12,330 nucleotides of DNA, taken from assembly GCA_003453515.1 (NCBI GenBank), contig DMLD01000204.1:1-12330 (forward strand). Reading direction: 5' to 3'. The position numbers were made by a program, and so were the translations under genes. Origin of the DNA: Lachnospiraceae bacterium. Its GTDB lineage: Bacteria > Bacillota > Clostridia > Lachnospirales > Lachnospiraceae. The notes under the pieces were generated by a model. That model had not been told where the DNA came from and did no database searches. It saw nothing but the letters and a program-made list of their open reading frames with translations. The first letter of the stretch is position 1, and each line of letters opens with the position of its first letter. Shown piece by piece: positions 1 through 6,652 of the stretch.

Positions 1-610
1 TTGAAAAGGATGTATCTATCCTGACTCTTTCACCGACTAACTTATCCACAACCTCGTCCCACATACGCCATCCGCCCATATGGGCAAGTATTAGCCTGTC
101 CGTTCCTGTGTCCCTCACCACTTCCTTTACCATATCGGGAGTTGTATGCACAGGATCAGGCAATCCTATATCCACACCGGCATGAACAACTATGTACAGT
201 CCCAGCTCTGTAGCAGTCTCAACGATTCTTTTGAACCTGATATCATTGAAGAATGTCCCCTGATAATCAGGGTGCAGCTTGATTCCCTGAAGACCCAGAG
301 ATGCTATGCCTCTCAGTGTTTTTTTGTGATCGGGTGAATCTGGATGTATGGCGCCAAACGAAAGCACACCTTTCCTCGTTGCTGCCAGATTCATCTTGAA
401 TGCAGCTTCATTAATGGTAGCTACCTGGTGAACATTGGTTGCCACCGGAAGCACCAGCGAATAGTCAACACCTGCCTCGCCGGCTTTCTCTGACAGATCA
501 TCTACCGTTCCTTCACCATGCGCGGCAATACCCGCTACTTCCTTCAGCTTCGCAACGGTCTTTGCAGCTATCTTGTCCGGATATGTATGCGTGTGAATAT
601 CTATGATCAT
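1..610 (-). CDS. Amidohydrolase family protein (PF04909-like), C-terminus cut by window edge
   Basis: The first 203 residues of a metal-dependent hydrolase of the amidohydrolase-2 type, reading off the window. Residues 4-8 are DIHTH, the HxH metal motif at the end of the first beta strand. Further likely metal or active-site residues are K111/H113 in KLHPDYQG, H143 in VVHAG and H177 in LAHMGG, all at the spacing expected of a TIM-barrel amidohydrolase. D199 in IDTSF may be the late-strand aspartate, but the barrel is incomplete here. Family members usually have about 260-300 residues, so roughly a quarter is missing. The ATG is preceded by GGAG seven bases upstream. It begins 18 bases after the iorB stop and is probably cotranscribed with it. 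Substrate cannot be told; the family includes decarboxylases and amide or lactone hydrolases. No signal peptide is seen, so it is likely cytoplasmic. Confidence 0.85.
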   Translation of the reverse strand, partial: MIIDIHTHTYPDKIAAKTVAKLKEVAGIAAHGEGTVDDLSEKAGEAGVDYSLVLPVATNVHQVATINEAAFKMNLAATRKGVLSFGAIHPDSPDHKKTLRGIASLGLQGIKLHPDYQGTFFNDIRFKRIVETATELGLYIVVHAGVDIGLPDPVHTTPDMVKEVVRDTGTDRLILAHMGGWRMWDEVVDKLVGERVRIDTSFS

Positions 611-628
611 CGCCTGACTCCATCCTGT

Positions 629-1198
629 TTATCTCTCGTATCCGACCAAAAATGCCTTCTGATTCAGCTCCACAGTCTTTGGTGGAACCGTCTCTGATAT
701 GACATCGAGCCACTGCTCTTTATCAAAGTCCATGTTCTTTGCCGCAAGTCCGATTATTACTGTATTGAATACTCTGGCATTGCCAAGCTTCTTTGCTTCA
801 TCCATAGCATCAACGGATATGACCTTATGATCCTTCTCGAGAGTATTCAGTATGTCGTCCGGATACTCGCATGCTCCCATCACGACCGGCATGGGATCCA
901 TTCTCTGATCATTAACTATCATAACTCCGTCCGGCTTCAAAAAGTGTGCGTAACGCATTGCTTCCAGCCTCTCAAAGGCTATAAGCACATCCGCCTGTCC
1001 TTCCTCTACTATGGGCTCATATACTTTGTCTCCATATCTTACGTACGTTACGACAGATCCGCCGCGCTGGGCCATACCATGTACCTCGCTCAGCTTTACA
1101 TCGTAGCCTGCCTTCCTGATAATACCTCCAAGTATCCTGCTTGTGAGCAGCGTTCCCTGTCCGCCCACTCCAACGATCATGATATTTTTTGTTTGCAT
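629..1198 (-). CDS. iorB: Indolepyruvate ferredoxin oxidoreductase, beta subunit
   Basis: Small subunit of indolepyruvate:ferredoxin oxidoreductase. With IorA it decarboxylates indolepyruvate and other aryl pyruvates to aryl-acetyl-CoA, reducing ferredoxin. The 189-residue length is normal. The N-terminal motif IMIVGVGGQGTLL (GVGGQG at residues 10-15) and the segment SEVHGMAQRGGSV are typical of the gamma-type domain of 2-oxoacid:ferredoxin oxidoreductases. It lies 15 bases after iorA, the usual order. Start choice: an in-frame ATG at 1207 directly abuts AAAGGAG with no spacer, whereas the ATG at 1198 has that Shine-Dalgarno nine bases upstream, so the shorter form (starting MQTKN) is preferred. 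Cytoplasmic; no membrane segments. Confidence 0.95.
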   Translation of the reverse strand: MQTKNIMIVGVGGQGTLLTSRILGGIIRKAGYDVKLSEVHGMAQRGGSVVTYVRYGDKVYEPIVEEGQADVLIAFERLEAMRYAHFLKPDGVMIVNDQRMDPMPVVMGACEYPDDILNTLEKDHKVISVDAMDEAKKLGNARVFNTVIIGLAAKNMDFDKEQWLDVISETVPPKTVELNQKAFLVGYER

Positions 1199-1207
1199 AA
1201 CTTCCAT

Positions 1208-1214
1208 CTCCTTT
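1208..1214 (-). promoter_or_regulatory. Ribosome binding site of iorB
   Basis: AAAGGAG on the minus strand, nine bases before the ATG at 1198. Its first A is also the last base of the iorA TAA stop, which suggests coupled translation. It decides against the ATG at 1207, which it touches. Confidence 0.75.
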
Positions 1215-2953
1215 TATCGCGCTTTAATATCTATCGCATCGAACTTGCATAATCTCTTACATAGTCCACAACCGTTACACATGGTATCATCTATGGATAT
1301 GGTTCCATCTTCATTCTTTGTCAGTGCGGGGCACCCCGGTCTTAGACAAGCTCCGCACTTCTTGCATTTATCGCTGTTTGGAACACATACATTGGGGAAC
1401 TTCATGCCCTTGAGAAGAGCACACGGTCCGCATGCTATGATGACAGATACCTCATCCTTTGCAACCTCTTCTTTTACGACCTTTTCAAAGCTGTCTATGT
1501 CAAACACATCTACCTCGGTCACGTTTTTGATACCAAGAGACTTACACAGGTTATATATACTGATAGCCGGAACTTCCTTGCCCTGCAGGGTCTTTCCGGT
1601 AGCCGCATGATCCTGATGACCGGTCATACCGGTAGTGGAATTGTCCATGATGATGACTGTTCCGGTCCCCTGATTGTACACCATATTTATAAGCGAATTT
1701 ACACCTGTATGCATAAATGTTGAATCACCGATAACGGCAACCCAGTTTTTGATATATTCCTTTCCTTTTGCCATCTCCATACCGTGAAGCGTAGAGATGG
1801 ATGACCCCATACATACAGTCGTATCTATGACAGATAACGGCGGTACCGCCCCAAGCGTATAGCATCCTATGTCGCCTGCAGCATGAAGCTTTAGCTTTTT
1901 CAAAACAGTAAAGGTTGATCTGTGCGGACATCCCGGACACAGTATCGGCGGACGCGCAGGAAGATCCGGATACGCCTTTGTGTCTACCGACTGATCAAGC
2001 AGCTTCTCACGAAGGAGATTGGCGGAATACTCTCCCTGCTTTGTGAATATCTCTTTGCCGATGCACTCGATGCCCCATGCTCTGACCTGTTCCTCGATAA
2101 CCGGCTCAAGTTCCTCGAATATATAAAGCTTATCTACCTTGGATGCAAATTCCTCTATAAGCTTTTTGGGAAGAGGATATACCATACCAAGCTTAAGCAC
2201 CGAGGCTTCAGGGAACACTTCCTTGACATACTGATAGGGTATACCGCTTGTGATAAATCCTATCTTGGTATCTCCGTACTCGGCGCGATTGATGGCAAAA
2301 CCGGAGCTCTCCTCCTCAAGTCTGTCCATGCGCTTCTCAACTACTATATGTCGTCCGATGGCATTACCGGGCATCATGACATTTTTCTTCGGATCGCGCT
2401 CATACGGTTTGTCCTCGGGCTCTACTCTTTCTTTTAACTCGACCTGTCCCTGAGAGTGTGCCAGCCTTGTAGTCGTGCGCAGTATAACAGGAGTATCGTA
2501 CTCCTCACTTATTCTGAAGGCTTCTCCGACAAAGTCCTTGGCTTCCTGTGAATCAGACGGTTCAAGCACGGGCACAAGTGCCGCTCTCGCTATTGCTCTG
2601 GTGTCCTGCTCATTCTGTGAACTGTAGAGTCCCGGATCATCAGCCACCACAAGCATAAGTCCTCCGTTTGACCCTATATAAGACACTGTATAGAGGGGGT
2701 CGGACGCAACATTGAGCCCGACATGCTTCATGGATGCCATAGCTCTGACTCCGCTCATCGATGCACCGATGGCTACTTCCGTAGCGACCTTCTCATTGGG
2801 CGACCACTCGGCATATATCTCGGGATACTTTACGATGTTTTCACTGATCTCCGTGCTGGGTGTCCCCGGATAGGCAGCACTTACCTTGACTCCTGCCTCG
2901 TATGCGCCTCTGGCTATGGCTTCATTTCCCAACATAACAACACTCTCACTCAT
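1214..2953 (-). CDS. iorA: Indolepyruvate ferredoxin oxidoreductase, alpha subunit
   Basis: Large subunit (579 residues, normal length) of the TPP- and iron-sulfur-dependent enzyme that oxidatively decarboxylates aryl pyruvates from aromatic amino acid transamination. The N-terminal pyrimidine-binding domain holds YPGTPSTEI (28-36) and E54 in SPNEK, the glutamate expected to activate TPP. The pyrophosphate-binding domain has CPGCPHRS (C339, C342), GDIGCYTLG (360-368) and the TPP/Mg motif from GDSTF (409-413) through N438. The C-terminus is a two-cluster ferredoxin domain: C530, C533, C536, C541 and C559, C562, C565, C569. The second set has the regular CxxCxxCxxxC spacing; in the first the last interval is CLRPGC. 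AGGA lies seven bases before the ATG. It follows the NYN gene by 27 bases and precedes iorB by 15, so the three are probably one transcript. Cytoplasmic. Confidence 0.97.
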   Translation of the reverse strand: MSESVVMLGNEAIARGAYEAGVKVSAAYPGTPSTEISENIVKYPEIYAEWSPNEKVATEVAIGASMSGVRAMASMKHVGLNVASDPLYTVSYIGSNGGLMLVVADDPGLYSSQNEQDTRAIARAALVPVLEPSDSQEAKDFVGEAFRISEEYDTPVILRTTTRLAHSQGQVELKERVEPEDKPYERDPKKNVMMPGNAIGRHIVVEKRMDRLEEESSGFAINRAEYGDTKIGFITSGIPYQYVKEVFPEASVLKLGMVYPLPKKLIEEFASKVDKLYIFEELEPVIEEQVRAWGIECIGKEIFTKQGEYSANLLREKLLDQSVDTKAYPDLPARPPILCPGCPHRSTFTVLKKLKLHAAGDIGCYTLGAVPPLSVIDTTVCMGSSISTLHGMEMAKGKEYIKNWVAVIGDSTFMHTGVNSLINMVYNQGTGTVIIMDNSTTGMTGHQDHAATGKTLQGKEVPAISIYNLCKSLGIKNVTEVDVFDIDSFEKVVKEEVAKDEVSVIIACGPCALLKGMKFPNVCVPNSDKCKKCGACLRPGCPALTKNEDGTISIDDTMCNGCGLCKRLCKFDAIDIKAR

Positions 2954-2980
2954 TTATACTTCCTCTCTTTCACTTAATTG

Positions 2981-3925
2981 TTATTCATCATCGTAATCAA
3001 AAAACTCTCTGCGGATATACACATTTTTCTGGTTATTTTCAAGCTTCTCTACCTGAAGATCCTTTATACTGTGTATAAACTTCTGGAAGGTGGCATATCC
3101 AACCTTGGACGCTTTGAAATTCGGAAATCTTTCATATACCTTGTTCGCAAGCTGTGATATATCAATGCCCTCGATGCCTGCCTTATCAACACACTTGATC
3201 GCGAAGTCCACGATCTCCGAGGTATCATTTTTCAGCGTAACGGTCACCGTTGATTTGTTTCTCCTTAGCTCAAACCCGTCCATCTCCTCAATAAATCTCG
3301 ACAACGAGCTGTAGCCATAGTTGCGCACGTCGAAATCAGAGTATTTCTTGACAAGAGCACTTCCTATCTCTCCAAGCCCCGTCTCTCTGCCATCGTTTTC
3401 ATTGGATGTGATGATCTCAATGATGGCATCTGATATTTTCTTCTGTGACACAATATTTGGCTTTTTCTTTTTGCCTGTCTTGCCACTCTCACTGTCTATG
3501 AGGAGCTCAATATCCGTAAATACCGAACAGGCACCGCGAAACGACTTCGGCGTTTTCGACTCTCCCATACCTATGACTTCCATGCCGGACTCCCTGAGTC
3601 TGGATGCAAGTCTTGTGAAGTCGCTGTCCGAAGACACAAGACAGAACCCCTCAACATTGCCCTCATACAGGATATCCATAGCATCTATGATAAGCGCAGA
3701 ATCAGTCGAATTCTTCCCTGTAGTATTTTGAAACTGCTGTATCGGAGTTATCGATCTCTCAGCGAGCTCATCCTTCCACCTGTGCATCTGATTGGTGGTA
3801 AAGTCACCATATATACGACGGTACGTCACTATCCCATGTCGTGTCATCTCATCAAGGATAACGTCTATGTACTTTGCGGATATGTTGTCCGAATCTATCA
3901 GCAATGCAAATCTTTTATCTTCCAA
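2981..3925 (-). CDS. NYN-domain protein with two C-terminal LOTUS/OST-HTH-like domains
   Basis: A 314-residue NYN (PIN-like, LabA-type) protein; relatives are proposed metal-dependent RNases or RNA-binding proteins. The NYN domain spans about residues 5-145 with the expected acidic residues: D11 and D13 in LLIDSDN, D75 in NSTDSALI, and D100/D102 in SSDSDF. A lysine-rich linker (148-165) leads to two winged-helix OST-HTH/LOTUS-like domains at about 160-232 and 237-306; each carries the typical GYSSLSRFI / GYATFQKFI core. The architecture resembles that of limkain-b1-type proteins. Start choice: an upstream ATG at 3958 sits essentially at the predicted transcription start and has no Shine-Dalgarno, while the TTG at 3925 has GGGAGG eight bases before it and gives MEDKRFALLID, as in relatives. 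It is the first gene of the iorAB transcript. Its role there is not known. Confidence 0.9.
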   Translation of the reverse strand: MEDKRFALLIDSDNISAKYIDVILDEMTRHGIVTYRRIYGDFTTNQMHRWKDELAERSITPIQQFQNTTGKNSTDSALIIDAMDILYEGNVEGFCLVSSDSDFTRLASRLRESGMEVIGMGESKTPKSFRGACSVFTDIELLIDSESGKTGKKKKPNIVSQKKISDAIIEIITSNENDGRETGLGEIGSALVKKYSDFDVRNYGYSSLSRFIEEMDGFELRRNKSTVTVTLKNDTSEIVDFAIKCVDKAGIEGIDISQLANKVYERFPNFKASKVGYATFQKFIHSIKDLQVEKLENNQKNVYIRREFFDYDDE

Positions 3926-3933
3926 TAGCACTT

Positions 3934-3939
3934 CCTCCC
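3934..3939 (-). promoter_or_regulatory. Ribosome binding site supporting a TTG start
   Basis: GGGAGG on the minus strand, eight bases upstream of the TTG at 3925. A GTG two bases downstream of it is too close to be used. This fixes the unusual TTG start of the NYN gene. Confidence 0.7.
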
Positions 3940-3963
3940 GGATCCAAAAGTCCAACATCCACT

Positions 3964-3992
3964 ATTATACCATATTCGTCCATCTGTCGCAA
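3964..3992 (-). promoter_or_regulatory. Sigma-A-type promoter of the NYN-iorAB-amidohydrolase operon
   Basis: The minus strand shows TTGCGA (3987-3992), a 17-base spacer and a perfect TATAAT (3964-3969). Transcription would start near 3957, leaving about 32 bases before the TTG start. It lies 13 bases beyond the stop of the lipase-like gene, and no terminator separates them, so readthrough from that gene is also possible. Confidence 0.75.
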
Positions 3993-4005
3993 GTGTGAAT
4001 TTTCC

Positions 4006-6234
4006 TCACTTCCTGTTTGCCTTTTTCCTGCTCAGCACAACTCCTCCCCCGGCTCCAAACAGCAGGACTACCCCGCCCATGACCCAGGGCCATACGGGTG
4101 TACTCTGTCCTCCTTCTTCGGCTTTAGTCCCCGCATTTGGTGTAGGCAGGGTGGCTGAGGCTGTTCTGTACACAGGCTTTATAAAGCCTCTTTTACCTTC
4201 TCCCTCTCGTATGATAAGACTGTAGACGGGCTGAGACGAGACCTCGACACCGGTCTCATCTATCCACTTCAAAAACTCCATTCCTTCCCTTTGTCCGGCA
4301 CTTAGCCTGATCTCATACTCACCCTTTTCAGGTATCACTATGCTTCTCTCCGTATCCAAACCGTTCCTCGTAAAAAGAGTCGTGCCGGAAATCTCCTTTA
4401 GATCGCTCCCCTCATCCTCTTTGTATCTGGCATATACCGACTCATCCTCTGACATCACCGTTCTCCCTGCTTCGATGAGCGCAATGTCTTTCCCGTCCTT
4501 TTTGATGAGCGCATCCACGTAGAGCGCATCCCCAAGACGCACCTGCTCATCAGTAACCATCACTGCTTTTCCCGTTACCGTGTTATAAAAGCTGTCATTT
4601 CTTTTGATGAGTTCCAGATATTTTTCCGGACCATGCGCTTCTCCTATTGACGATATATTTTTTATGAGCGTTCCGATGAGCGCAAACCCCTCTGCCCCTG
4701 ACCTGTAATAATCATAGTGTGCCAGCTCTATGAGCACATAGCAGAGCGACTTCCACATACCTGCCAGCTCTGTGTACTCATCACCGGTCAGGCTGCTCTC
4801 AAGTCCCGTCTTGAACCATCCCCACAAAATGGTATATATCTCATCTCTTTCCTCTGCTTCCTTGCCGCCAAGTCCCGTATGTATGGCATCAAGCACCGTA
4901 CTGAATCTTGTAAGTCCTTTGAACCCGACTATATCTCCGAGATTGGTAAAGGAATTTTTGACCTCACTGACATGCTCCGCATCGGAGGTCATCAAAAACT
5001 TCAGCAGGCGGGACAGTATCTCCTCCAGCGTCGGTCCGCCCTCTATCGGCTTTTGTGTAAATGTCTGTCTGTCGGGTGCCACGGTTGCCCTGAGTGCCTC
5101 GATCAGCTCGTCCGTAAACTCATCCTGAGAGCTAAATCTTGTATCGATCGGTGTGTAATATATGTTTTGCGGTACCTCGACAAATATTGCGTTGAAGGTA
5201 TCCACACTCATACGGTATGCCTGAAATCCCTTTCCCTCATCACGCAATACAGTCTCGTCGCCATAGTGTGAAAAGCCCATATACGAGGGCACGACCTTCG
5301 GGACCACGTCAGATGAGCTCACACTGCAGTGGCTGTTCGGATAGCTCCTCTCTTTTTCATATGCTCCCTGCGGAGTTGCAAAGGAATATCCGTAAACATT
5401 GGCACCGGACGGATCATAGTCATCGGTAAGCGCGGCTGTAAGCATGTCCGCAACTGCGCCCGCTCTTGAAAAGCCCGCGATCCAAAACTTTACACGCTCT
5501 GTATCTATATCATAGTTTTTTATATACTCATCCACAGCCTGCTTGGCTCTGTCTGTCGCACTCCTAAATCCGTTCGCATCGCCCGTGTCACCGACCTTCA
5601 TGTTGCCAAGCCACTCATTTTCATAGCCTGCGCCTCTGATCCCTATAGGGATGAGCGTATAGTCTCCCTCGTCGGTGCGGATCGTTTTCCTGGCGATGCA
5701 CACTCCTATGGTATCTTCTCCCGGTTTTACCGTGAAATCAGTGTTTACGCATATATCCGTACAGCCGATCCTGTCAAGCAGTGCACGGATGTTTTTAGAC
5801 TTGTTTTTGTAATTGATCCTTCCGCCGTCATTTGATGCCATGGCGCTTCCCGCCAGACACAGGGACATCGATGCCAGATGCTCATCGTACACCGTCGCGG
5901 GCTTTAAAAAATATCCGTCTGAGTAGAAAAACACCTCTGCCACGTCCGATGAGGAGCTACCGCTGAGATAGCCCGACCACCCGCGTATAAGAGGTCTGCC
6001 CTGATATGATGTCACACCGGAGAGTATATCCGATCGATCTGTTGTATCAGCTGCTCCTGCGATCATATCAGCTGCCCCGCCCATTGTATCAGCCGCCCCG
6101 CCTGAAGCGCTCTGAGCACACAGGCTTCCGGTCACGGGTGTGAGAAACGCCAAACAAAAAAAGACCATAAGAAGACATACAGCGCCGGGGCGCCATACGA
6201 GCTGCTTCTTATGACCTCTTACCTTTGCGTGCAT
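4006..6234 (-). CDS. Secreted, membrane-anchored class 3 lipase-like protein
   Basis: A 742-residue surface protein. A signal peptide covers about residues 1-43 (basic HAKVRGHKK, hydrophobic core 17-36, cleavage probably near CAQSA). An alpha/beta-hydrolase domain follows, with the nucleophile elbow GFSRAG (Ser256) after a beta strand, then GYSFATPQG and SSSDVVPKVVP, where Asp309 fits the catalytic acid of class 3 lipases. H534 in AHGPEKYLEL is a plausible catalytic His. Near the C-terminus, EFLKWIDETG and the following strand resemble an InlB-type B repeat. The protein ends in a hydrophobic segment (714-734) followed by SRKKANRK, so it is probably anchored with the enzyme outside; no LPxTG is seen. 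Start: the ATG at 6234 has AGGA upstream that overlaps the stop of the preceding peptide gene; an ATG at 6270 lacks a ribosome binding site. Lipase class is from motifs only; an esterase or other hydrolase is possible. Confidence 0.8.
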   Translation of the reverse strand: MHAKVRGHKKQLVWRPGAVCLLMVFFCLAFLTPVTGSLCAQSASGGAADTMGGAADMIAGAADTTDRSDILSGVTSYQGRPLIRGWSGYLSGSSSSDVAEVFFYSDGYFLKPATVYDEHLASMSLCLAGSAMASNDGGRINYKNKSKNIRALLDRIGCTDICVNTDFTVKPGEDTIGVCIARKTIRTDEGDYTLIPIGIRGAGYENEWLGNMKVGDTGDANGFRSATDRAKQAVDEYIKNYDIDTERVKFWIAGFSRAGAVADMLTAALTDDYDPSGANVYGYSFATPQGAYEKERSYPNSHCSVSSSDVVPKVVPSYMGFSHYGDETVLRDEGKGFQAYRMSVDTFNAIFVEVPQNIYYTPIDTRFSSQDEFTDELIEALRATVAPDRQTFTQKPIEGGPTLEEILSRLLKFLMTSDAEHVSEVKNSFTNLGDIVGFKGLTRFSTVLDAIHTGLGGKEAEERDEIYTILWGWFKTGLESSLTGDEYTELAGMWKSLCYVLIELAHYDYYRSGAEGFALIGTLIKNISSIGEAHGPEKYLELIKRNDSFYNTVTGKAVMVTDEQVRLGDALYVDALIKKDGKDIALIEAGRTVMSEDESVYARYKEDEGSDLKEISGTTLFTRNGLDTERSIVIPEKGEYEIRLSAGQREGMEFLKWIDETGVEVSSQPVYSLIIREGEGKRGFIKPVYRTASATLPTPNAGTKAEEGGQSTPVWPWVMGGVVLLFGAGGGVVLSRKKANRK
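6045..6107 (-). repeat. Three 21-bp tandem repeats inside the lipase-like gene
   Basis: Three units starting at 6045, 6066 and 6087, each beginning TATCAGC on the plus strand and differing at a few bases. They encode the Ala/Gly/Asp-rich stretch at residues 45-65, with GAAD/GAAD/GAAD at seven-residue spacing, directly after the signal peptide. The exact period makes copy-number change without frameshift possible. Confidence 0.85.
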
Positions 6235-6247
6235 CTTTATGCTTTCC

Positions 6248-6421
6248 TCATGTTGATGAATCCATGTCATGTTTTTTCTTCATATGACTCAAAAGCTCTT
6301 TTCTTGTGTCAAAAACCTTGCCGCACACCTGGCACTGGTTAAAGCTTTTGCCCTTTACCGTTACACCCCCGACTACGTTATCAAGCTCTTCCTCGTCGAG
6401 TTCTCTCTTTGGATCGTCCAT
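6248..6421 (-). CDS. 57-residue peptide: double-glycine leader-like motif plus single C2H2 zinc finger
   Basis: A small gene of 57 codons. Its N-terminal part is strongly acidic and ends in LDEEELDNVVGG (residues 8-19), which looks like the double-glycine leaders of bacteriocins and Nif11-type peptides. The rest carries C30-QV-C33, F37, L43, H46 and H51, an exact fit to the classic zinc finger C-x2-C-x3-F-x5-L-x2-H-x4-H. The basic MKKKH after the first His is also typical. The ATG has AGGAGG seven bases upstream and a strong promoter about 50 bases upstream. The stop codon TGA overlaps the ribosome binding site of the lipase-like gene, so the two are probably translationally coupled. If cut after GG, a 38-residue zinc-finger peptide would be released; no C39-peptidase transporter is visible here. 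It may instead be an intracellular regulator. Similar small C2H2 proteins in Lachnospiraceae are recalled, not verified. Confidence 0.85.
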   Translation of the reverse strand: MDDPKRELDEEELDNVVGGVTVKGKSFNQCQVCGKVFDTRKELLSHMKKKHDMDSST

Positions 6422-6469
6422 TTCTCACCCTCCTTCCTTCATATACAACGCTGCCTTGCTATATCGTAT

Positions 6470-6497
6470 ATTATAACATTTTATTGCTATTTTGCAA
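6470..6497 (-). promoter_or_regulatory. Extended -10 promoter of the peptide/lipase operon
   Basis: The minus strand shows TTGCAA (6492-6497), a 16-base spacer and a perfect TATAAT (6470-6475), preceded by TGT, an extended -10 (TGn). The predicted start near 6463 gives a leader of about 40 bases before the ATG at 6421. Confidence 0.8.
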
Positions 6498-6507
6498 CTG
6501 TTATTTA

Positions 6508-6536
6508 AGCAGCTGCTCTGTTACGATATGATCATA
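6508..6536. promoter_or_regulatory. Two perfect 10-bp palindromes upstream of the -35 box
   Basis: AGCAGCTGCT (6508-6517) and TATGATCATA (6527-6536) are each perfect inverted repeats, with centres 19 bp apart (just under two helical turns). They lie 10-40 bp upstream of the -35 element and could bind dimeric regulators. They differ in sequence, and short palindromes arise by chance, so the role is tentative. Confidence 0.35.
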
Positions 6537-6543
6537 GCACACC

Positions 6544-6576
6544 AAAGGGGACAAAAAGGGGACAAAAAGGGGACAA
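6544..6576. repeat. Three 11-bp direct repeats (AAAGGGGACAA)
   Basis: Three perfect tandem copies of AAAGGGGACAA at 6544, 6555 and 6566, between the terminator of the Tad operon and the promoter of the peptide operon. The 11-bp period is close to one helical turn, so the copies face the same side of DNA. They could be protein-binding iterons or a remnant of a dispersed GGGGACA-type repeat. Read on the minus strand they follow the terminator T-run. Confidence 0.85.
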
Positions 6577-6580
6577 ATCA

Positions 6581-6614
6581 AAAAAATAAGGAAACGCATT
6601 TATCGACGTTTCCT
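6581..6614 (-). terminator. Rho-independent terminator of the Tad operon
   Basis: On the minus strand AGGAAACG (6607-6614) pairs perfectly with CGTTTCCT (6589-6596) around a 10-base loop, and is followed by TATTTTTTTG. It lies 38 bases after the stop of the FHA gene and closes the Tad transcript. Confidence 0.88.
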
Positions 6615-6652
6615 GCGTTCCCTTGATCAGTGTATACTTAGCCTCATCTTTC

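Noticed and set aside
3993..4008. Possible terminator after the lipase-like gene (AAGTG ... CACTT)
   Set aside because: The stem is only five base pairs, with an 11-base loop and no following T-run; the next promoter overlaps it.
4717..5271. 184-codon open frame on the plus strand with Cys-rich translation
   Set aside because: It is antisense to the lipase-like gene, has no Shine-Dalgarno and no coherent motif.
6544..6576. Tandem repeats considered as a CRISPR array or plasmid-type origin
   Set aside because: The units are 11 bp with no spacers, and there is no cas or replication initiator gene in the window.
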